Source of the DNA: Clostridiales bacterium
GTDB taxonomy: Bacteria; Bacillota; Clostridia; Christensenellales; CAG-138
DNA length: 59,249 bases
Direction of reading: 5' to 3'
NCBI GenBank assembly: GCA_004556165.1
Contig: SFIR01000008.1
Span: 1-59,249, forward strand
Part shown: one piece after another, positions 17,715 through 26,958 of the stretch
How the letters are laid out: every line of letters begins with the position of its first letter
Position numbering within the stretch: position 1 is the stretch's first letter
Program-made: the position numbers and the translations under genes
The notes under the pieces: model-generated
Told to the model about the DNA's origin: nothing
The model's database searches: none
Seen by the model: only the letters and a program-made list of their open reading frames with translations

Positions 17715-19068
17715 TAATAAGCTTGCAGCTGCAATTAGGGAATACTCTGATTCGAACGCCGTCCGATTTCATATGCCCGGGCACAAAGGGCGTATAAAAA
17801 ATGATCTGCTTTCTTCAGCTGCGAGATTTGACGTAACCGAGCTTGCTATGACCGATGATCTGAATGAACCATGCGGTGTCATAGCTTTCCTCGAAACTGA
17901 GCTTGCCGGAATATACTCCGCCAAACACAGCATTATGCTTGTAAACGGCTCTACGACAGGAAACATCGCTATGCTTGCAAGTATCGGGCAATCAAAGCGA
18001 ATCCTTTTAGCAAGGGACTGCCATAAATCCGCTTTGGCGGGAGCTGCCCTTGCAGGGCATGAGGTCATCAGTCTTTTTCCAGATCCGGAACTTTCAGTAA
18101 TTACTCCCGAATCGGTCGAAGCCGCGCTGTCCGAATCCTCATTTGATGCTGTATTCATAACTTCCCCAACTTATTACGGTCAATGCTGCGATGTTGATGC
18201 AATCGCCGATATTGTTCACGCACATGGATGCAAGCTATTTGTCGATTCAGCCCACGGCGCTCATTTTCCCTTCTCCGAGCAGCTGCCCTGTTCACCTGTA
18301 CGGAGTGACGCATGGGTCGTCAGTTGCCACAAAACGCTTCCTTCCTTCACGCAGACTGCGATACTCAATATTGGAGCATCCAATGATATTGACCCGAAAG
18401 AAATGCAGAAATATGTTTCGCTTATTCAGTCATCAAGCCCATCATATATTCTGATGCTTTCTGTCGAGAACTGCTTTAGCGAAAACATGTGTTCGGACTG
18501 GGAGCATCACTGCATCAGAATAACCGAGCTTAGGAAAAGAATAGCCGCTATTCCCGGACTAAAACTGATTCATTCAAGTGGGTCTTACGATCTTACAAGG
18601 CTTTGTATTTCTTCCTCCTGCACGGACGGATATTCACTTGCTGCTCGGTTGGCTGCTCATAATATTTACGTTGAAATGGCGGATAGTGAATGCGTTGTAC
18701 TGATAACAACGCCGAACGATACCGAACAGGATTATGAAACGCTCATATCTGCGCTGAGTTTGATAATTAAAATGAATGAAGCAGATCAGCAGAAGCAAAT
18801 GTATTCTTCTCCTGCTTATTATCCTTCCGAATCCGCAATCAGCATCCGGGATGCCATATTGGGGCAATCCGAATATGTTTCATTGGAGCTTTCCGTAGGG
18901 CGGATAGCGGCTGCCGCTGTCGGGGCTTATCCGCCGGGAATTGCTGCACTGTTTCCCGGAGAATACATTACCGAAGAAGCTGCCGCATACCTCTGTGATA
19001 TCGTTCAAAGGGGCGCAAAACTCTTTGGAACCGATAATGGTTTGATCCCTGTTTGTGTGAGGAAATAA
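17692..19068 (+). CDS. Orn/Lys/Arg decarboxylase-type PLP enzyme (YaaO-like)
   Basis: Member of the fold-type I Orn/Lys/Arg decarboxylase family, possibly an arginine or lysine decarboxylase feeding polyamine synthesis. The 458 residues include RFHMPGHKGR, VNGSTTGNIAML, SAHGAHFPFSE, and the PLP lysine in VSCHKTLPSFTQTA. The start at 17692 has AAGGA 7 bases upstream; ATG at 17704 is an alternative. It sits directly before holB and ricT, as yaaO does in the Bacillus neighbourhood (there with tmk and others between). The substrate is not determined by sequence. Confidence 0.87.
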   Translation: MNLKMPSNNKLAAAIREYSDSNAVRFHMPGHKGRIKNDLLSSAARFDVTELAMTDDLNEPCGVIAFLETELAGIYSAKHSIMLVNGSTTGNIAMLASIGQSKRILLARDCHKSALAGAALAGHEVISLFPDPELSVITPESVEAALSESSFDAVFITSPTYYGQCCDVDAIADIVHAHGCKLFVDSAHGAHFPFSEQLPCSPVRSDAWVVSCHKTLPSFTQTAILNIGASNDIDPKEMQKYVSLIQSSSPSYILMLSVENCFSENMCSDWEHHCIRITELRKRIAAIPGLKLIHSSGSYDLTRLCISSSCTDGYSLAARLAAHNIYVEMADSECVVLITTPNDTEQDYETLISALSLIIKMNEADQQKQMYSSPAYYPSESAISIRDAILGQSEYVSLELSVGRIAAAAVGAYPPGIAALFPGEYITEEAAAYLCDIVQRGAKLFGTDNGLIPVCVRK

Positions 19069-19069
19069 T

Positions 19070-19984
19070 ATGGCCTCTCTTTCCGAAAAGTTTCTTAATA
19101 CTATCGAATTCGGCAACTCTGTTCATGGTTACCTGTTGGTCTCGCCTGACACTGAGCGTTCTTTTGAGCTTGCGCAGACTGCCGCTGCTCTGCTGCTTTT
19201 CGGGAACCGATCCATTGAACCTCTAAAACTCCATCCGGACTATTTCGAGCTTGACGGCAGCATTAAGATTGACGAGCTTCGTTCTGTCAGAAACGAACTG
19301 TATAAGCAGACATATGCAGGAAAAAACAGAGCAGTCATAATAAAAAACGTACACATTATGAATGATAATGCAGTTAATGCTATGCTCAAAATGCTTGAAG
19401 AGCCGCCTGACGGAACTTATTTCCTGTTGACCGGCATTGAGCAGCGTGTTCTTCCTACGATACGCTCACGATGCCATATTGTCAGGATCGGAAGCAACGA
19501 TCATGAGAACACTATTACGCAGTTGACTTCAGTCGGTGCTTCCCTCGCCGATGCCTCGCGCATCGAAAAAATGGCTTTCGGAGATGAAAGGCGAGCGATC
19601 AGGTTATATAATGATGAAGCTTACCGCGATCTGCGCAAGAATGCAATATCAGCAATGCTTGAGCTTCTTGACGGCAAGTCCCCTTTCAAATGGGCTAAGT
19701 CCCTCGCAAAAGATCGTGACAATGCCGTATCGTGCATTGAGTTCATGCTCGGAGTCTGTCATGACATGAACAGGCTTTTATCGGGACTTGATTTAGAGTC
19801 CAATCCCGATTATTCGTTCGAAATCAATAAGCGAATCAAGGGCTTTACATTTTCGCAAATTGGTATTATTATAGACTTGCTGGTTGAAACGCTTATGAAG
19901 CTTACAACCAATGCAAACGTCGGGCTTGCGTTGGACAGTCTGATTGTGAAACTGAATTCAGAGATTATTCCGCGCTCAAACTGA
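19070..19984 (+). CDS. holB: DNA polymerase III, delta-prime subunit
   Basis: Clamp-loader subunit. The 304 residues have the AAA+ fold with the conserved MLKMLEEPP and the SRC motif (IRSRCHIV). The usual N-terminal P-loop is replaced by SPDTERSFELAQ, and the zinc-finger cysteines common in delta-prime are absent, so it is unlikely to bind ATP itself. It starts 1 base after the decarboxylase stop. The family call rests on motifs plus the neighbouring ricT, the classic pairing. Confidence 0.88.
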   Translation: MASLSEKFLNTIEFGNSVHGYLLVSPDTERSFELAQTAAALLLFGNRSIEPLKLHPDYFELDGSIKIDELRSVRNELYKQTYAGKNRAVIIKNVHIMNDNAVNAMLKMLEEPPDGTYFLLTGIEQRVLPTIRSRCHIVRIGSNDHENTITQLTSVGASLADASRIEKMAFGDERRAIRLYNDEAYRDLRKNAISAMLELLDGKSPFKWAKSLAKDRDNAVSCIEFMLGVCHDMNRLLSGLDLESNPDYSFEINKRIKGFTFSQIGIIIDLLVETLMKLTTNANVGLALDSLIVKLNSEIIPRSN

Positions 19985-20015
19985 CGAAGCAGATACTGAT
20001 AGAAAGGATAATTGA

Positions 20016-20897
20016 ATGAAGAGAGTGGTCGGGGTCAAATTCAGAGACAGCGGAAAGGTCTACTACTTTGACCCATTGGATTTGACGATTGAGAAGGATG
20101 ACAGCGTTATTGTTGAAACTGCACGCGGAATCGTATTCGGCGATGTTGCCGAAACGCCTCGTATGGTAGTTGATGAGCAGGTTGTCTCCCCACTTAAACC
20201 CGTTATTCGTGTTGCAACACCCGAAGATATAAAACAGCGCGATATTTATATTAAGAAGGAAGAGCAGGCATTTGCGACTGCTCAGAAGATGATAGAAGAG
20301 CATAATCTTCCGATGAAACTTGTTGATGCCGAATACGCTTTCAACGGCACGAAGCTTACTCTGTATTTTACGGCTGACAGCAGGGTCGATTTTCGCGATC
20401 TGCTAAAGGATCTTGCCGGCATTTTCCGTACGAGGATAGAACTTAGGCAGATAGGAGTCCGCGATGAAGCCAAGAAATGCGGCGGTCTCGGTGCATGCGG
20501 CCGCCCGATATGCTGCAATACATTTTTGTCGGGATTTATTCCTGTCTCAATTAAGATGGCAAAGTGCCAGAATCTATCGTTGAGTCCAACGAAAATATCC
20601 GGAATATGCGGAAGGCTTATGTGCTGCTTAAAATACGAGCAGGATTGTTATGAAACCATGCAGCGCAAGATGCCGGCAGTGGGTTCCGAATGCACAACAC
20701 CCGACGGGGTAGGCATTGTTCTTGAAAATAATGTAATCTCGGAAACAACAAGGGTCAAGGTAACTCTTTCGGACGGCACTTACGATATAAAGACATATCC
20801 TTTTGTTAATCTGAAATATAAGACCAAAAACAAGGAAGATGAGCAAACTTCAGCTAAAGAAGATGAATTGGATGACGGCGATATCATTTCGGAATAA
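20016..20897 (+). CDS. ricT: PSP1-domain regulator of mRNA processing (YaaT/RicT)
   Basis: Component of the RicT-RicA-RicF complex, which in Bacillus binds iron-sulphur clusters and directs RNase Y processing and sporulation or biofilm decisions. The 293 residues begin with the PSP1 domain. The cysteine-rich C-terminal part has CGGLGACGRPICC and CGRLMCCLKYEQDC, the likely cluster ligands. It ends in an acidic tail. It is the last gene of the run, before a strong terminator. RicA and RicF are not in this window. Confidence 0.93.
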   Translation: MKRVVGVKFRDSGKVYYFDPLDLTIEKDDSVIVETARGIVFGDVAETPRMVVDEQVVSPLKPVIRVATPEDIKQRDIYIKKEEQAFATAQKMIEEHNLPMKLVDAEYAFNGTKLTLYFTADSRVDFRDLLKDLAGIFRTRIELRQIGVRDEAKKCGGLGACGRPICCNTFLSGFIPVSIKMAKCQNLSLSPTKISGICGRLMCCLKYEQDCYETMQRKMPAVGSECTTPDGVGIVLENNVISETTRVKVTLSDGTYDIKTYPFVNLKYKTKNKEDEQTSAKEDELDDGDIISE

Positions 20898-20913
20898 ACA
20901 CTGAATTAAACTA

Positions 20914-20948
20914 AGCACCTGCATTTCTTGCCATGAAATGCAGGTGCT
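20914..20948. terminator. Strong bidirectional terminator between ricT and ispF
   Basis: 14-base-pair perfect stem (AGCACCTGCATTTC with its complement) and a 7-base loop, followed on the plus strand by GCTTTTTG. It separates convergent genes. Confidence 0.9.
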
Positions 20949-20963
20949 GCTTTTTGCCGCGAA

Positions 20964-21437
20964 TCAGTTTTCTATAAGCGCAGCGGCTCTTGCCGTCATG
21001 CATTCCATATTGCCTTCGGGACCGGTATGCTCGGGAGTTGTAAACTTAACGCTGATAAATTCAGGAGCGATGTTCAGCGCATAAGCAATATTAGCTCGCA
21101 TTTCTTCCCTATATGCTGCAAGCTTAGGACGCTGAGCAATAAGCGTAACATCAATATTGATGGGTTTGAAGCCATGCTCGCGCAATTTATCCGCACAGCG
21201 AGTCAAAAGCACCATGCTTGATATGTCCTTATATTGGCGGTCCGTATCCGGAAACAGCATTCCGATATCCCCAAGGGCGCTTGCTCCGAGCAGTGCATCA
21301 ATTATTGCATGAATGATCACATCTGCGTCGGAATGACCCAGCAATCCGAGTTCAAAAGGAATATCGACACCACCGAGGATCAGTTTCCTGCCCTCCTCGA
21401 GCCTGTGCGTGTCTTCACCGAACCCGATACGAAACAT
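20964..21437 (-). CDS. ispF: 2-C-methyl-D-erythritol 2,4-cyclodiphosphate synthase
   Basis: Fifth step of the MEP isoprenoid pathway. The 157 residues include the zinc ligands in GEDTHRLEEGR and GHSDADVIIHAI, and the AQRPKL motif. The ATG at 21437 is preferred because GGGAGG lies 7 bases upstream; the in-frame ATG at 21443 overlaps that site. It follows ispD with a gap of 2 bases, the usual ispD-ispF order. Dxs and IspA of the same route are encoded in another operon of this window. Confidence 0.96.
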   Translation of the reverse strand: MFRIGFGEDTHRLEEGRKLILGGVDIPFELGLLGHSDADVIIHAIIDALLGASALGDIGMLFPDTDRQYKDISSMVLLTRCADKLREHGFKPINIDVTLIAQRPKLAAYREEMRANIAYALNIAPEFISVKFTTPEHTGPEGNMECMTARAAALIEN

Positions 21438-21439
21438 AA

Positions 21440-22096
21440 TCATTCCTCCCTCAAAGCAAGAATTGCCATAAATAAGCCAATGTCATCCGGTGTTGTCAGC
21501 TTTAGATTTTCAGTGCTGCCTTTACTGTAATACAGGACTCCCCCGTTACTCTTATAGACTGCTGCATCATCAGTAAAGCTTTTGTTTGCGGAATTATACG
21601 AACGCAGCAGGTCTGTCCTTCTGAAGCTTTGCGGAGTCTGTGCAGCGATCAGGCTGTCCCTATCAACAGTATCGCCGGTTTCAGTATTCCTTATCGTATC
21701 GGTGACACGCGTTGATGCTATTCCGCATCCGAATTCAATTGCGGATTCAATGCTTGAACGGATGATTTCCTTTGTAACAAGGCAGCGTGCGCAGTCATGA
21801 ACTGCCACGATTTCACAGCTTGATTCGCAGAGCGCATTATAAACCGACTCCTGCCTTGTATTGCCGCCCTGAACAAGCTTAAAGGGTACCTGAATGTGAG
21901 AGCATGCTGCTTCGACTTTTGAATATGTATCCGCAGAATATGTGATTAAAAATTCATCGGCAAAGTCAATAAAAGCCTTAATGCATAGGTCAATCGGAGA
22001 CAGTCCTCCGAAATCAAGCAGCATCTTATTGCTTCCCATGCGAGTGGATGCCCCTGCGGCGAGCAATATCACGCTTACCGATTTGCCGTTATACAT
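21440..22096 (-). CDS. ispD: 2-C-methyl-D-erythritol 4-phosphate cytidylyltransferase
   Basis: Third step of the MEP pathway, joining CTP to methylerythritol phosphate. The 218 residues carry the nucleotide-binding LLAAGASTRMGSNKM at the N-terminus, VHDCARCLV and ATRVTDTIR in the middle, and TDDAAVYKSNGG near the end. It overlaps the rqcP stop by 1 base at its start and precedes ispF. Confidence 0.95.
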   Translation of the reverse strand: MYNGKSVSVILLAAGASTRMGSNKMLLDFGGLSPIDLCIKAFIDFADEFLITYSADTYSKVEAACSHIQVPFKLVQGGNTRQESVYNALCESSCEIVAVHDCARCLVTKEIIRSSIESAIEFGCGIASTRVTDTIRNTETGDTVDRDSLIAAQTPQSFRRTDLLRSYNSANKSFTDDAAVYKSNGGVLYYSKGSTENLKLTTPDDIGLFMAILALREE

Positions 22097-22368
22097 CAGT
22101 CTTCTTCCTTTGTATCGTTGATAGTATCAATAATTATTCTGTACATGCTGTCAGCTTCTTCTTTACGCACTGTTTCCTTAACGAGCAGTATCTCTGCGGT
22201 CAAACGCTTTGCGCCCATTCTGACGCTGATAATATCGCCGACATTAACATCGGTCGCAGGTTTAGCGACTTTATCGTTTACCGTAACCCTTCCCATCGAA
22301 CATGCCTCATTGGCAACGGTTCTGCGTTTAATAATTCTGGAAACCTTTAAGTACTTATCAAGTCTCAT
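22096..22368 (-). CDS. rqcP: S4-domain ribosome quality-control factor RqcP
   Basis: A 90-residue protein that is almost entirely an S4 RNA-binding domain (MRLDKYLKVSRIIKRRTVAN, then GDIISVRMGAKR). This matches RqcP (YabO), which works with RqcH on stalled 50S subunits during C-terminal alanine tailing. The heat-shock protein Hsp15 is a related alternative, but the clostridial context favours RqcP. A GGAGGA site precedes the ATG. It lies between the foldase lipoprotein gene (9 bases) and ispD (1-base overlap). Confidence 0.9.
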   Translation of the reverse strand: MRLDKYLKVSRIIKRRTVANEACSMGRVTVNDKVAKPATDVNVGDIISVRMGAKRLTAEILLVKETVRKEEADSMYRIIIDTINDTKEED

Positions 22369-22377
22369 ATCGTCCTC

Positions 22378-23814
22378 CTAATTCTCGGAAATCATGTCTT
22401 TACCCAAATATCTTACAATAGGCATATTGCGAACAATGTTCGGATCGTCAAGCCAAACCTGCATAAGCTCATCCCATTTCTCTTCATTACTGTCAGCTTT
22501 AACAAAATAAGTAACTGCTTCGCGAACATCGTCAAGGGGAATATCTCCCGGTGCAATATCCGAAACATATTTGATTATGTGCAGGCTACCGTCATCATCG
22601 GTAAACACTCTCGAATACTCACCAATGGCGAGCATTGAAAATATCTCCTTGACTGTATCGCTCCAGTCAAGCTGGCACTCATATTCAAGCGAGATAATCT
22701 GGCCCTTGGTTTGAAATGCTGCACATCCGGCGGCTGTTTCGGAGCCAACGACAACATCATTCTCACTGTATCTCATCATAACATCCGCGAAATCAGCTCC
22801 GTTTTCAAGCTCCTCAAAAGCCATATCAATCTTTGCCCTTGCATCACGAATATAATCATCGTACATGTCCCGACACTCCTGATCGAGCCGCCTGTACTCC
22901 TCTATCAGTGATGATATCAGTTCCGAATTATTGCTGCTTCCCGAGAGCGCATCTTCAAAAGCGAGCTCGGAGAATTCATCGTAAATAGCTTTCATTCTGC
23001 TCTGCTTGCTCTTATATTCATCGCTTAGCGTTCCGCTGGGATAAACAACGATATCCATTATCCGTGAATAGCCTTCGGGAACGTATGTTACCGGGTAGGC
23101 TTCATCCGAAGTTCCGAAATATTTTTCAAAATACTCCTGATCGAATTTGAATTGCTCTGGATTTGTGCTGTATGCGCGCCTGTCCGAATCGTTGATCTCG
23201 GCGTACCAATTCACTATGTCTGTTTCAGAAACGTCGAAAGAAACGCACACAGATTCCTTATATGCCTCTATAACGTAGGATCGTATCGTTTCATCAATAT
23301 ATCTTTCGGAGTATCCCGCGAAATCGAGTTTTTCTCCGACATAATACTCCGAAAGCTCGGAAATGTATTCGTCAAAATACTCCTGAACCGTTTTTGACGG
23401 ATCCTCTTGATAATCGCTTTCGGCATATTCCATATATGCATCATAAACATCCTGAAGCTCTGTTTCGGCCTGAGCGATTGCTTCTGCGCGTTTCTCCTCG
23501 GACAGCACAAATCCATCCTGCTCGGCATTATAAATCGCAAGCATGTCCATCAGCAGATATTCAAGTATCATATCCTGATACTCGTTAAGCTCCTGCTCCG
23601 AAGAAATTGTGTTTCCGAGCATCTCCATATACTGATAGTATGATTCAAATGCTGCTTTGTACAGCGAATATGTAATGGTTTCATCGCCTATCGAAGCAAC
23701 AACATCAGTCCCCTTAGGTTCAGCAGTGAGTTCGGTATCTTTGCCGCACGCGGAAAAAATCAGAGCGGCAACTAAAAGCAAAGATATAATAATGGTTTCG
23801 GTTCGTTTAAGCAT
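22378..23814 (-). CDS. SurA/PrsA-like peptidyl-prolyl isomerase lipoprotein
   Basis: Probable extracytoplasmic folding factor of 478 residues. A lipoprotein signal ends in the lipobox FSAC (about residue 23). A SurA_N-like helical segment rich in Glu and Tyr follows, then a C-terminal parvulin-like rotamase region around FEELENGADFADVMMRYSEN and IGEYSRVFTDDDG. The ATG at 23814 is chosen because GAAGGAAG precedes it by 8 bases, whereas the longer frame begins with GTG inside that site. Whether the isomerase active site is functional cannot be judged. It heads the rqcP-ispD-ispF operon. Confidence 0.82.
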   Translation of the reverse strand: MLKRTETIIISLLLVAALIFSACGKDTELTAEPKGTDVVASIGDETITYSLYKAAFESYYQYMEMLGNTISSEQELNEYQDMILEYLLMDMLAIYNAEQDGFVLSEEKRAEAIAQAETELQDVYDAYMEYAESDYQEDPSKTVQEYFDEYISELSEYYVGEKLDFAGYSERYIDETIRSYVIEAYKESVCVSFDVSETDIVNWYAEINDSDRRAYSTNPEQFKFDQEYFEKYFGTSDEAYPVTYVPEGYSRIMDIVVYPSGTLSDEYKSKQSRMKAIYDEFSELAFEDALSGSSNNSELISSLIEEYRRLDQECRDMYDDYIRDARAKIDMAFEELENGADFADVMMRYSENDVVVGSETAAGCAAFQTKGQIISLEYECQLDWSDTVKEIFSMLAIGEYSRVFTDDDGSLHIIKYVSDIAPGDIPLDDVREAVTYFVKADSNEEKWDELMQVWLDDPNIVRNMPIVRYLGKDMISEN

Positions 23815-23844
23815 CCGCAGCACTTCCTTCTTTCAGATGAATTG

Positions 23845-23853
23845 ATTATACCA
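23845..23853 (-). promoter_or_regulatory. Extended -10 promoter of the foldase-rqcP-ispDF operon
   Basis: TGG-TATAAT on the minus strand, about 30 bases before the start. The -35 region is a poor match, so the extended -10 probably carries recognition. Confidence 0.55.
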
Positions 23854-23937
23854 TAATTTTATGTCCTTGCATATAGTTTTAGGAAAAATGGTGTGACCGA
23901 GCTAAATAATGACACGATATATGTCGAACCATCCGGC

Positions 23938-25170
23938 TCAATCATCGGTCATCCAATATGCATACACTCCATAGCCTCTTGTCGGATCGTTAACAAATAC
24001 ATGTGTAACAACTCCAACAATCATTCCGTCCTGAAGTATCGGGCTTCCGGACATTCCCTGAACAATTCCTCCTGCTGCTGACAGCAAAGATTCATCGGTG
24101 ATCTGTATAATTATTCCTTTCTGTTCTGCATAGGATTGTTTATAGAGCTTGATTATCTCGCACGAATACTCTTTCACGCCTGAATTATCGAGTGATGTCA
24201 GAATTACGGCGGGGCCGAGATGCACTTCATTGGGGAATGCGACTGTCAGCGCATTATTCTGCAAGCTGTTCAGATATTCAGATCGCACCGTACCGAAGAT
24301 ACCAAGCTCGCCGTTGCCTGTTATGTCTGAAATCAATTCGCATTTATCGTCAAAACTGCCCTGAAGTTCGCCCGGATCACCATTTCTCCCCTTTTTTATC
24401 CCTATGAGCTTTGCACGGCACATGCTGCCGTTAAGGACAGTGATTATCTCTCCGGTATCCGAATCAACAACTGCATGCCCGAGAGCCGCAGTCTTACCCG
24501 TAGCGGAATCTATAAATGATAAAGTCCCAATGCCTATGGTACTGTCCCTGACCCATGCCCCGATCTTAAGTCTCCCGTCATCAGCATTAACAGGCACAAT
24601 ATTGAATGACAGGACTTTGCCGTTGCGTTCAACAGTTAATCCGACGCCGCCGGTTGAGCCGTCGATCACGCGCTGCATCTCCTCGGAAGTGTTGACCTCA
24701 ATCCCATTAACCGAAATAATGCGATCTCCTGCACGAATCCCTGCATCCGATGACGGACTGTGCCTTTTTCCGCCGGCGTCCGTAAAGCTGCCATTGCCCA
24801 CGACCAGAAGCCCTTTTGTATGAATTGATATTCCTATCGCATCCCCACACGGAATGACGCATTTTCTTTCACCGACATATACCGGGATAGACCTTAATGT
24901 GATCAAACCGAATAGTTTTATGTTCAGTTCCTTTTCCGAAAGGGTTTCATCATCGGACCCGGCAGCCGCAACGCTCTGCCGCATTGAGTTTGGTATGCCG
25001 TTCAATGCCAAATTGAGTCCGTCAATGTTTTCAGCGAATATAGCAGAAGGAAGCGACCTGACATTTCGCATGCTCGGCGTAAAATTGAAAAAGCAAATAA
25101 GGGCTGAAATAATCAGTCCTCCAATTGCAAAAATCCGGTGTTTATTTGGTTTTTTATATTTTAATCTCAT
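23938..25170 (-). CDS. spoIVB: SpoIVB serine peptidase (sporulation)
   Basis: Forespore-made signalling protease of family S55 that triggers pro-sigma-K processing through SpoIVFA in Bacillus. About 410 residues: one N-terminal membrane anchor (about 12-32), a PDZ domain (GIRAGDRIISVNGIEV), and the peptidase part with the catalytic histidine region at AALGHAVVDSDTGE and the serine in VQGMSGSPILQDG. The start at 25170 has CGGAG 5 bases upstream; the longer frame to 25197 has only a weak site. It lies 79 bases after recN. The gene spo0A, which usually follows it, is absent. Confidence 0.95.
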   Translation of the reverse strand: MRLKYKKPNKHRIFAIGGLIISALICFFNFTPSMRNVRSLPSAIFAENIDGLNLALNGIPNSMRQSVAAAGSDDETLSEKELNIKLFGLITLRSIPVYVGERKCVIPCGDAIGISIHTKGLLVVGNGSFTDAGGKRHSPSSDAGIRAGDRIISVNGIEVNTSEEMQRVIDGSTGGVGLTVERNGKVLSFNIVPVNADDGRLKIGAWVRDSTIGIGTLSFIDSATGKTAALGHAVVDSDTGEIITVLNGSMCRAKLIGIKKGRNGDPGELQGSFDDKCELISDITGNGELGIFGTVRSEYLNSLQNNALTVAFPNEVHLGPAVILTSLDNSGVKEYSCEIIKLYKQSYAEQKGIIIQITDESLLSAAGGIVQGMSGSPILQDGMIVGVVTHVFVNDPTRGYGVYAYWMTDD

Positions 25171-25249
25171 CGAATGCTCCGATATAATAATTCTCATGAT
25201 ATCTTCTGCATTCGTTCAATCAAGTATTCCCTACAAAAAGCTTCTGGTT

Positions 25250-26938
25250 TTAATCTCGTTTTTTGTATGCAGCTGCCGATTTTATCATCTCATCGGCATA
25301 TTTGACGGCCGAATCATCGGGGTTAGTTGATCCCATAATCCTGGCAAGTTCGATCCTGCGTTCAGAATCGCTGAGCATTCGAAGATTAGTATGTGTTTCT
25401 GAATCCACGGTTGATTTCTCAACGAGAAAATGAGAATCGCCGAATGCTGCTATCTGCGGAAGATGAGTGATGCAGACAACCTGATGCGACTTTGCGATTT
25501 TAGCCATCTTCTCACCGACTTTAATAGATGTTATGCCGCTAATGCCCGTATCTATCTCATCGAAAATCAGTGTCGGAATTCTGTCCGCATCAGCGCATAC
25601 GGTCTTTATTGCAAGCATAATCCTTGACATCTCGCCGCCGGATGCAATCTTTGATAAAGGTTTGCACGGTTCACCTGTGTTGGCCGAAAACATGAATTCT
25701 ATCGAATCATTACCGTTATTCTTGACACGTTCGGCCGATACATTGTTGCTATACGCAAATACCGCTTGCTTCATACCAAGATCCGCGAGCTGTTTTGTTA
25801 TGCGTTCTGAAAGAACAGAAGCGGCCTTTTCCCTATGAGCGGTCAGCTCATTTGCCGCCTTATTGTATTCTTCGGTCAATCTGTTGAGTTTATCGCTTAG
25901 CTTTATTCTGATTTCATCGGAGCTGACAAGTTCATCAAGTTCGTTACAAGCATTTTCCTTAAATTCAAGGATTTCCTTGATGCTTCCGCCATACTTTCTC
26001 TTCAACGAATTGATATAATCCAGCCTTATTTCGAGTTCATTAAGCCGCTCGGGTGAATACTCAAAATCCGCACGGAGATCGCGGAGCACATATGAGCAGT
26101 CCTCCAATTCATAATACAGATTTTCGAGGCGGCTGTAAATATCCTCATAATCCGGCGATAAACCGGAAATTTTGGACATAAAATCAGCAGCGAGGCGAAG
26201 TCCGTTGAGCGAGCTGCGTTCTCCTCCTATCAAATCCGCTGCATTCTCAAGAGAATCATTTATTTTTTCAGCATTGGACAAGAGTGATATTTCATCTGAG
26301 ATCAGCTTTTCTTCGTCTTCCGAAAGATTTGCTTTTTCTATCTCGTTTATCTGGAAATTTAGGATCTCTATTCTTCTTTCACGCTCGGAAGCAGAAACAA
26401 ATCCTGAATTCAATCGCTTTTCTGTTTCACGATATTCTTTTGCGATTCCGTTGACCTTATCACGAAGGGGGGGTATTTCTTGAAAATCAAATTCATCAAC
26501 CATTGACATATGGTTTTTAGGGTCAAGAAGGGATTGATGTGCATGCTGACCATGGATATCAACAAGTGAATCGGCAACTTCATGCAAAACATTCAGCGGA
26601 ACCATTTCACCGTTTATACGGCACAGGCTCTTACCCGATGCTGTTATCTCTCTCATGAGAAACAGCTCATCATCATAACAGTCAATACCGAATTCAGCAA
26701 GAGTATCTCTTATCTCCTGCTTGCCTTCGATTGAAAAAACGGCTTCCACTCTTGCTTTTTGCTGACCTGTCGCAATCAGTTCCCGGCTTGCTCTTTCGCC
26801 AAGAACGAGATTTACGCTGTCTATTATGATGGATTTTCCTGCTCCTGTCTCACCGGTCAGAACATTCAATCCGCTTTGCAGCTCAACGTCCAGTTTTGAA
26901 ATCAACGCGACATTATTGATTACTAATCTTTCAAGCAT
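25250..26938 (-). CDS. recN: DNA repair protein RecN
   Basis: SMC-like ATPase that gathers broken DNA ends during double-strand-break repair. The 562 residues show Walker A GETGAGKSIII (about 29-39), a central coiled coil, the ABC signature IASGGEMSRIMLAI and Walker B TLIFDEIDTGISG. The length is normal. It is near the end of the long folD-to-recN operon, 20 bases after nadK. The arginine repressor gene usually between tlyA/nadK and recN is missing. Confidence 0.96.
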   Translation of the reverse strand: MLERLVINNVALISKLDVELQSGLNVLTGETGAGKSIIIDSVNLVLGERASRELIATGQQKARVEAVFSIEGKQEIRDTLAEFGIDCYDDELFLMREITASGKSLCRINGEMVPLNVLHEVADSLVDIHGQHAHQSLLDPKNHMSMVDEFDFQEIPPLRDKVNGIAKEYRETEKRLNSGFVSASERERRIEILNFQINEIEKANLSEDEEKLISDEISLLSNAEKINDSLENAADLIGGERSSLNGLRLAADFMSKISGLSPDYEDIYSRLENLYYELEDCSYVLRDLRADFEYSPERLNELEIRLDYINSLKRKYGGSIKEILEFKENACNELDELVSSDEIRIKLSDKLNRLTEEYNKAANELTAHREKAASVLSERITKQLADLGMKQAVFAYSNNVSAERVKNNGNDSIEFMFSANTGEPCKPLSKIASGGEMSRIMLAIKTVCADADRIPTLIFDEIDTGISGITSIKVGEKMAKIAKSHQVVCITHLPQIAAFGDSHFLVEKSTVDSETHTNLRMLSDSERRIELARIMGSTNPDDSAVKYADEMIKSAAAYKKRD

Positions 26939-26958
26939 ATTAACCCCTTTATGTGCAT

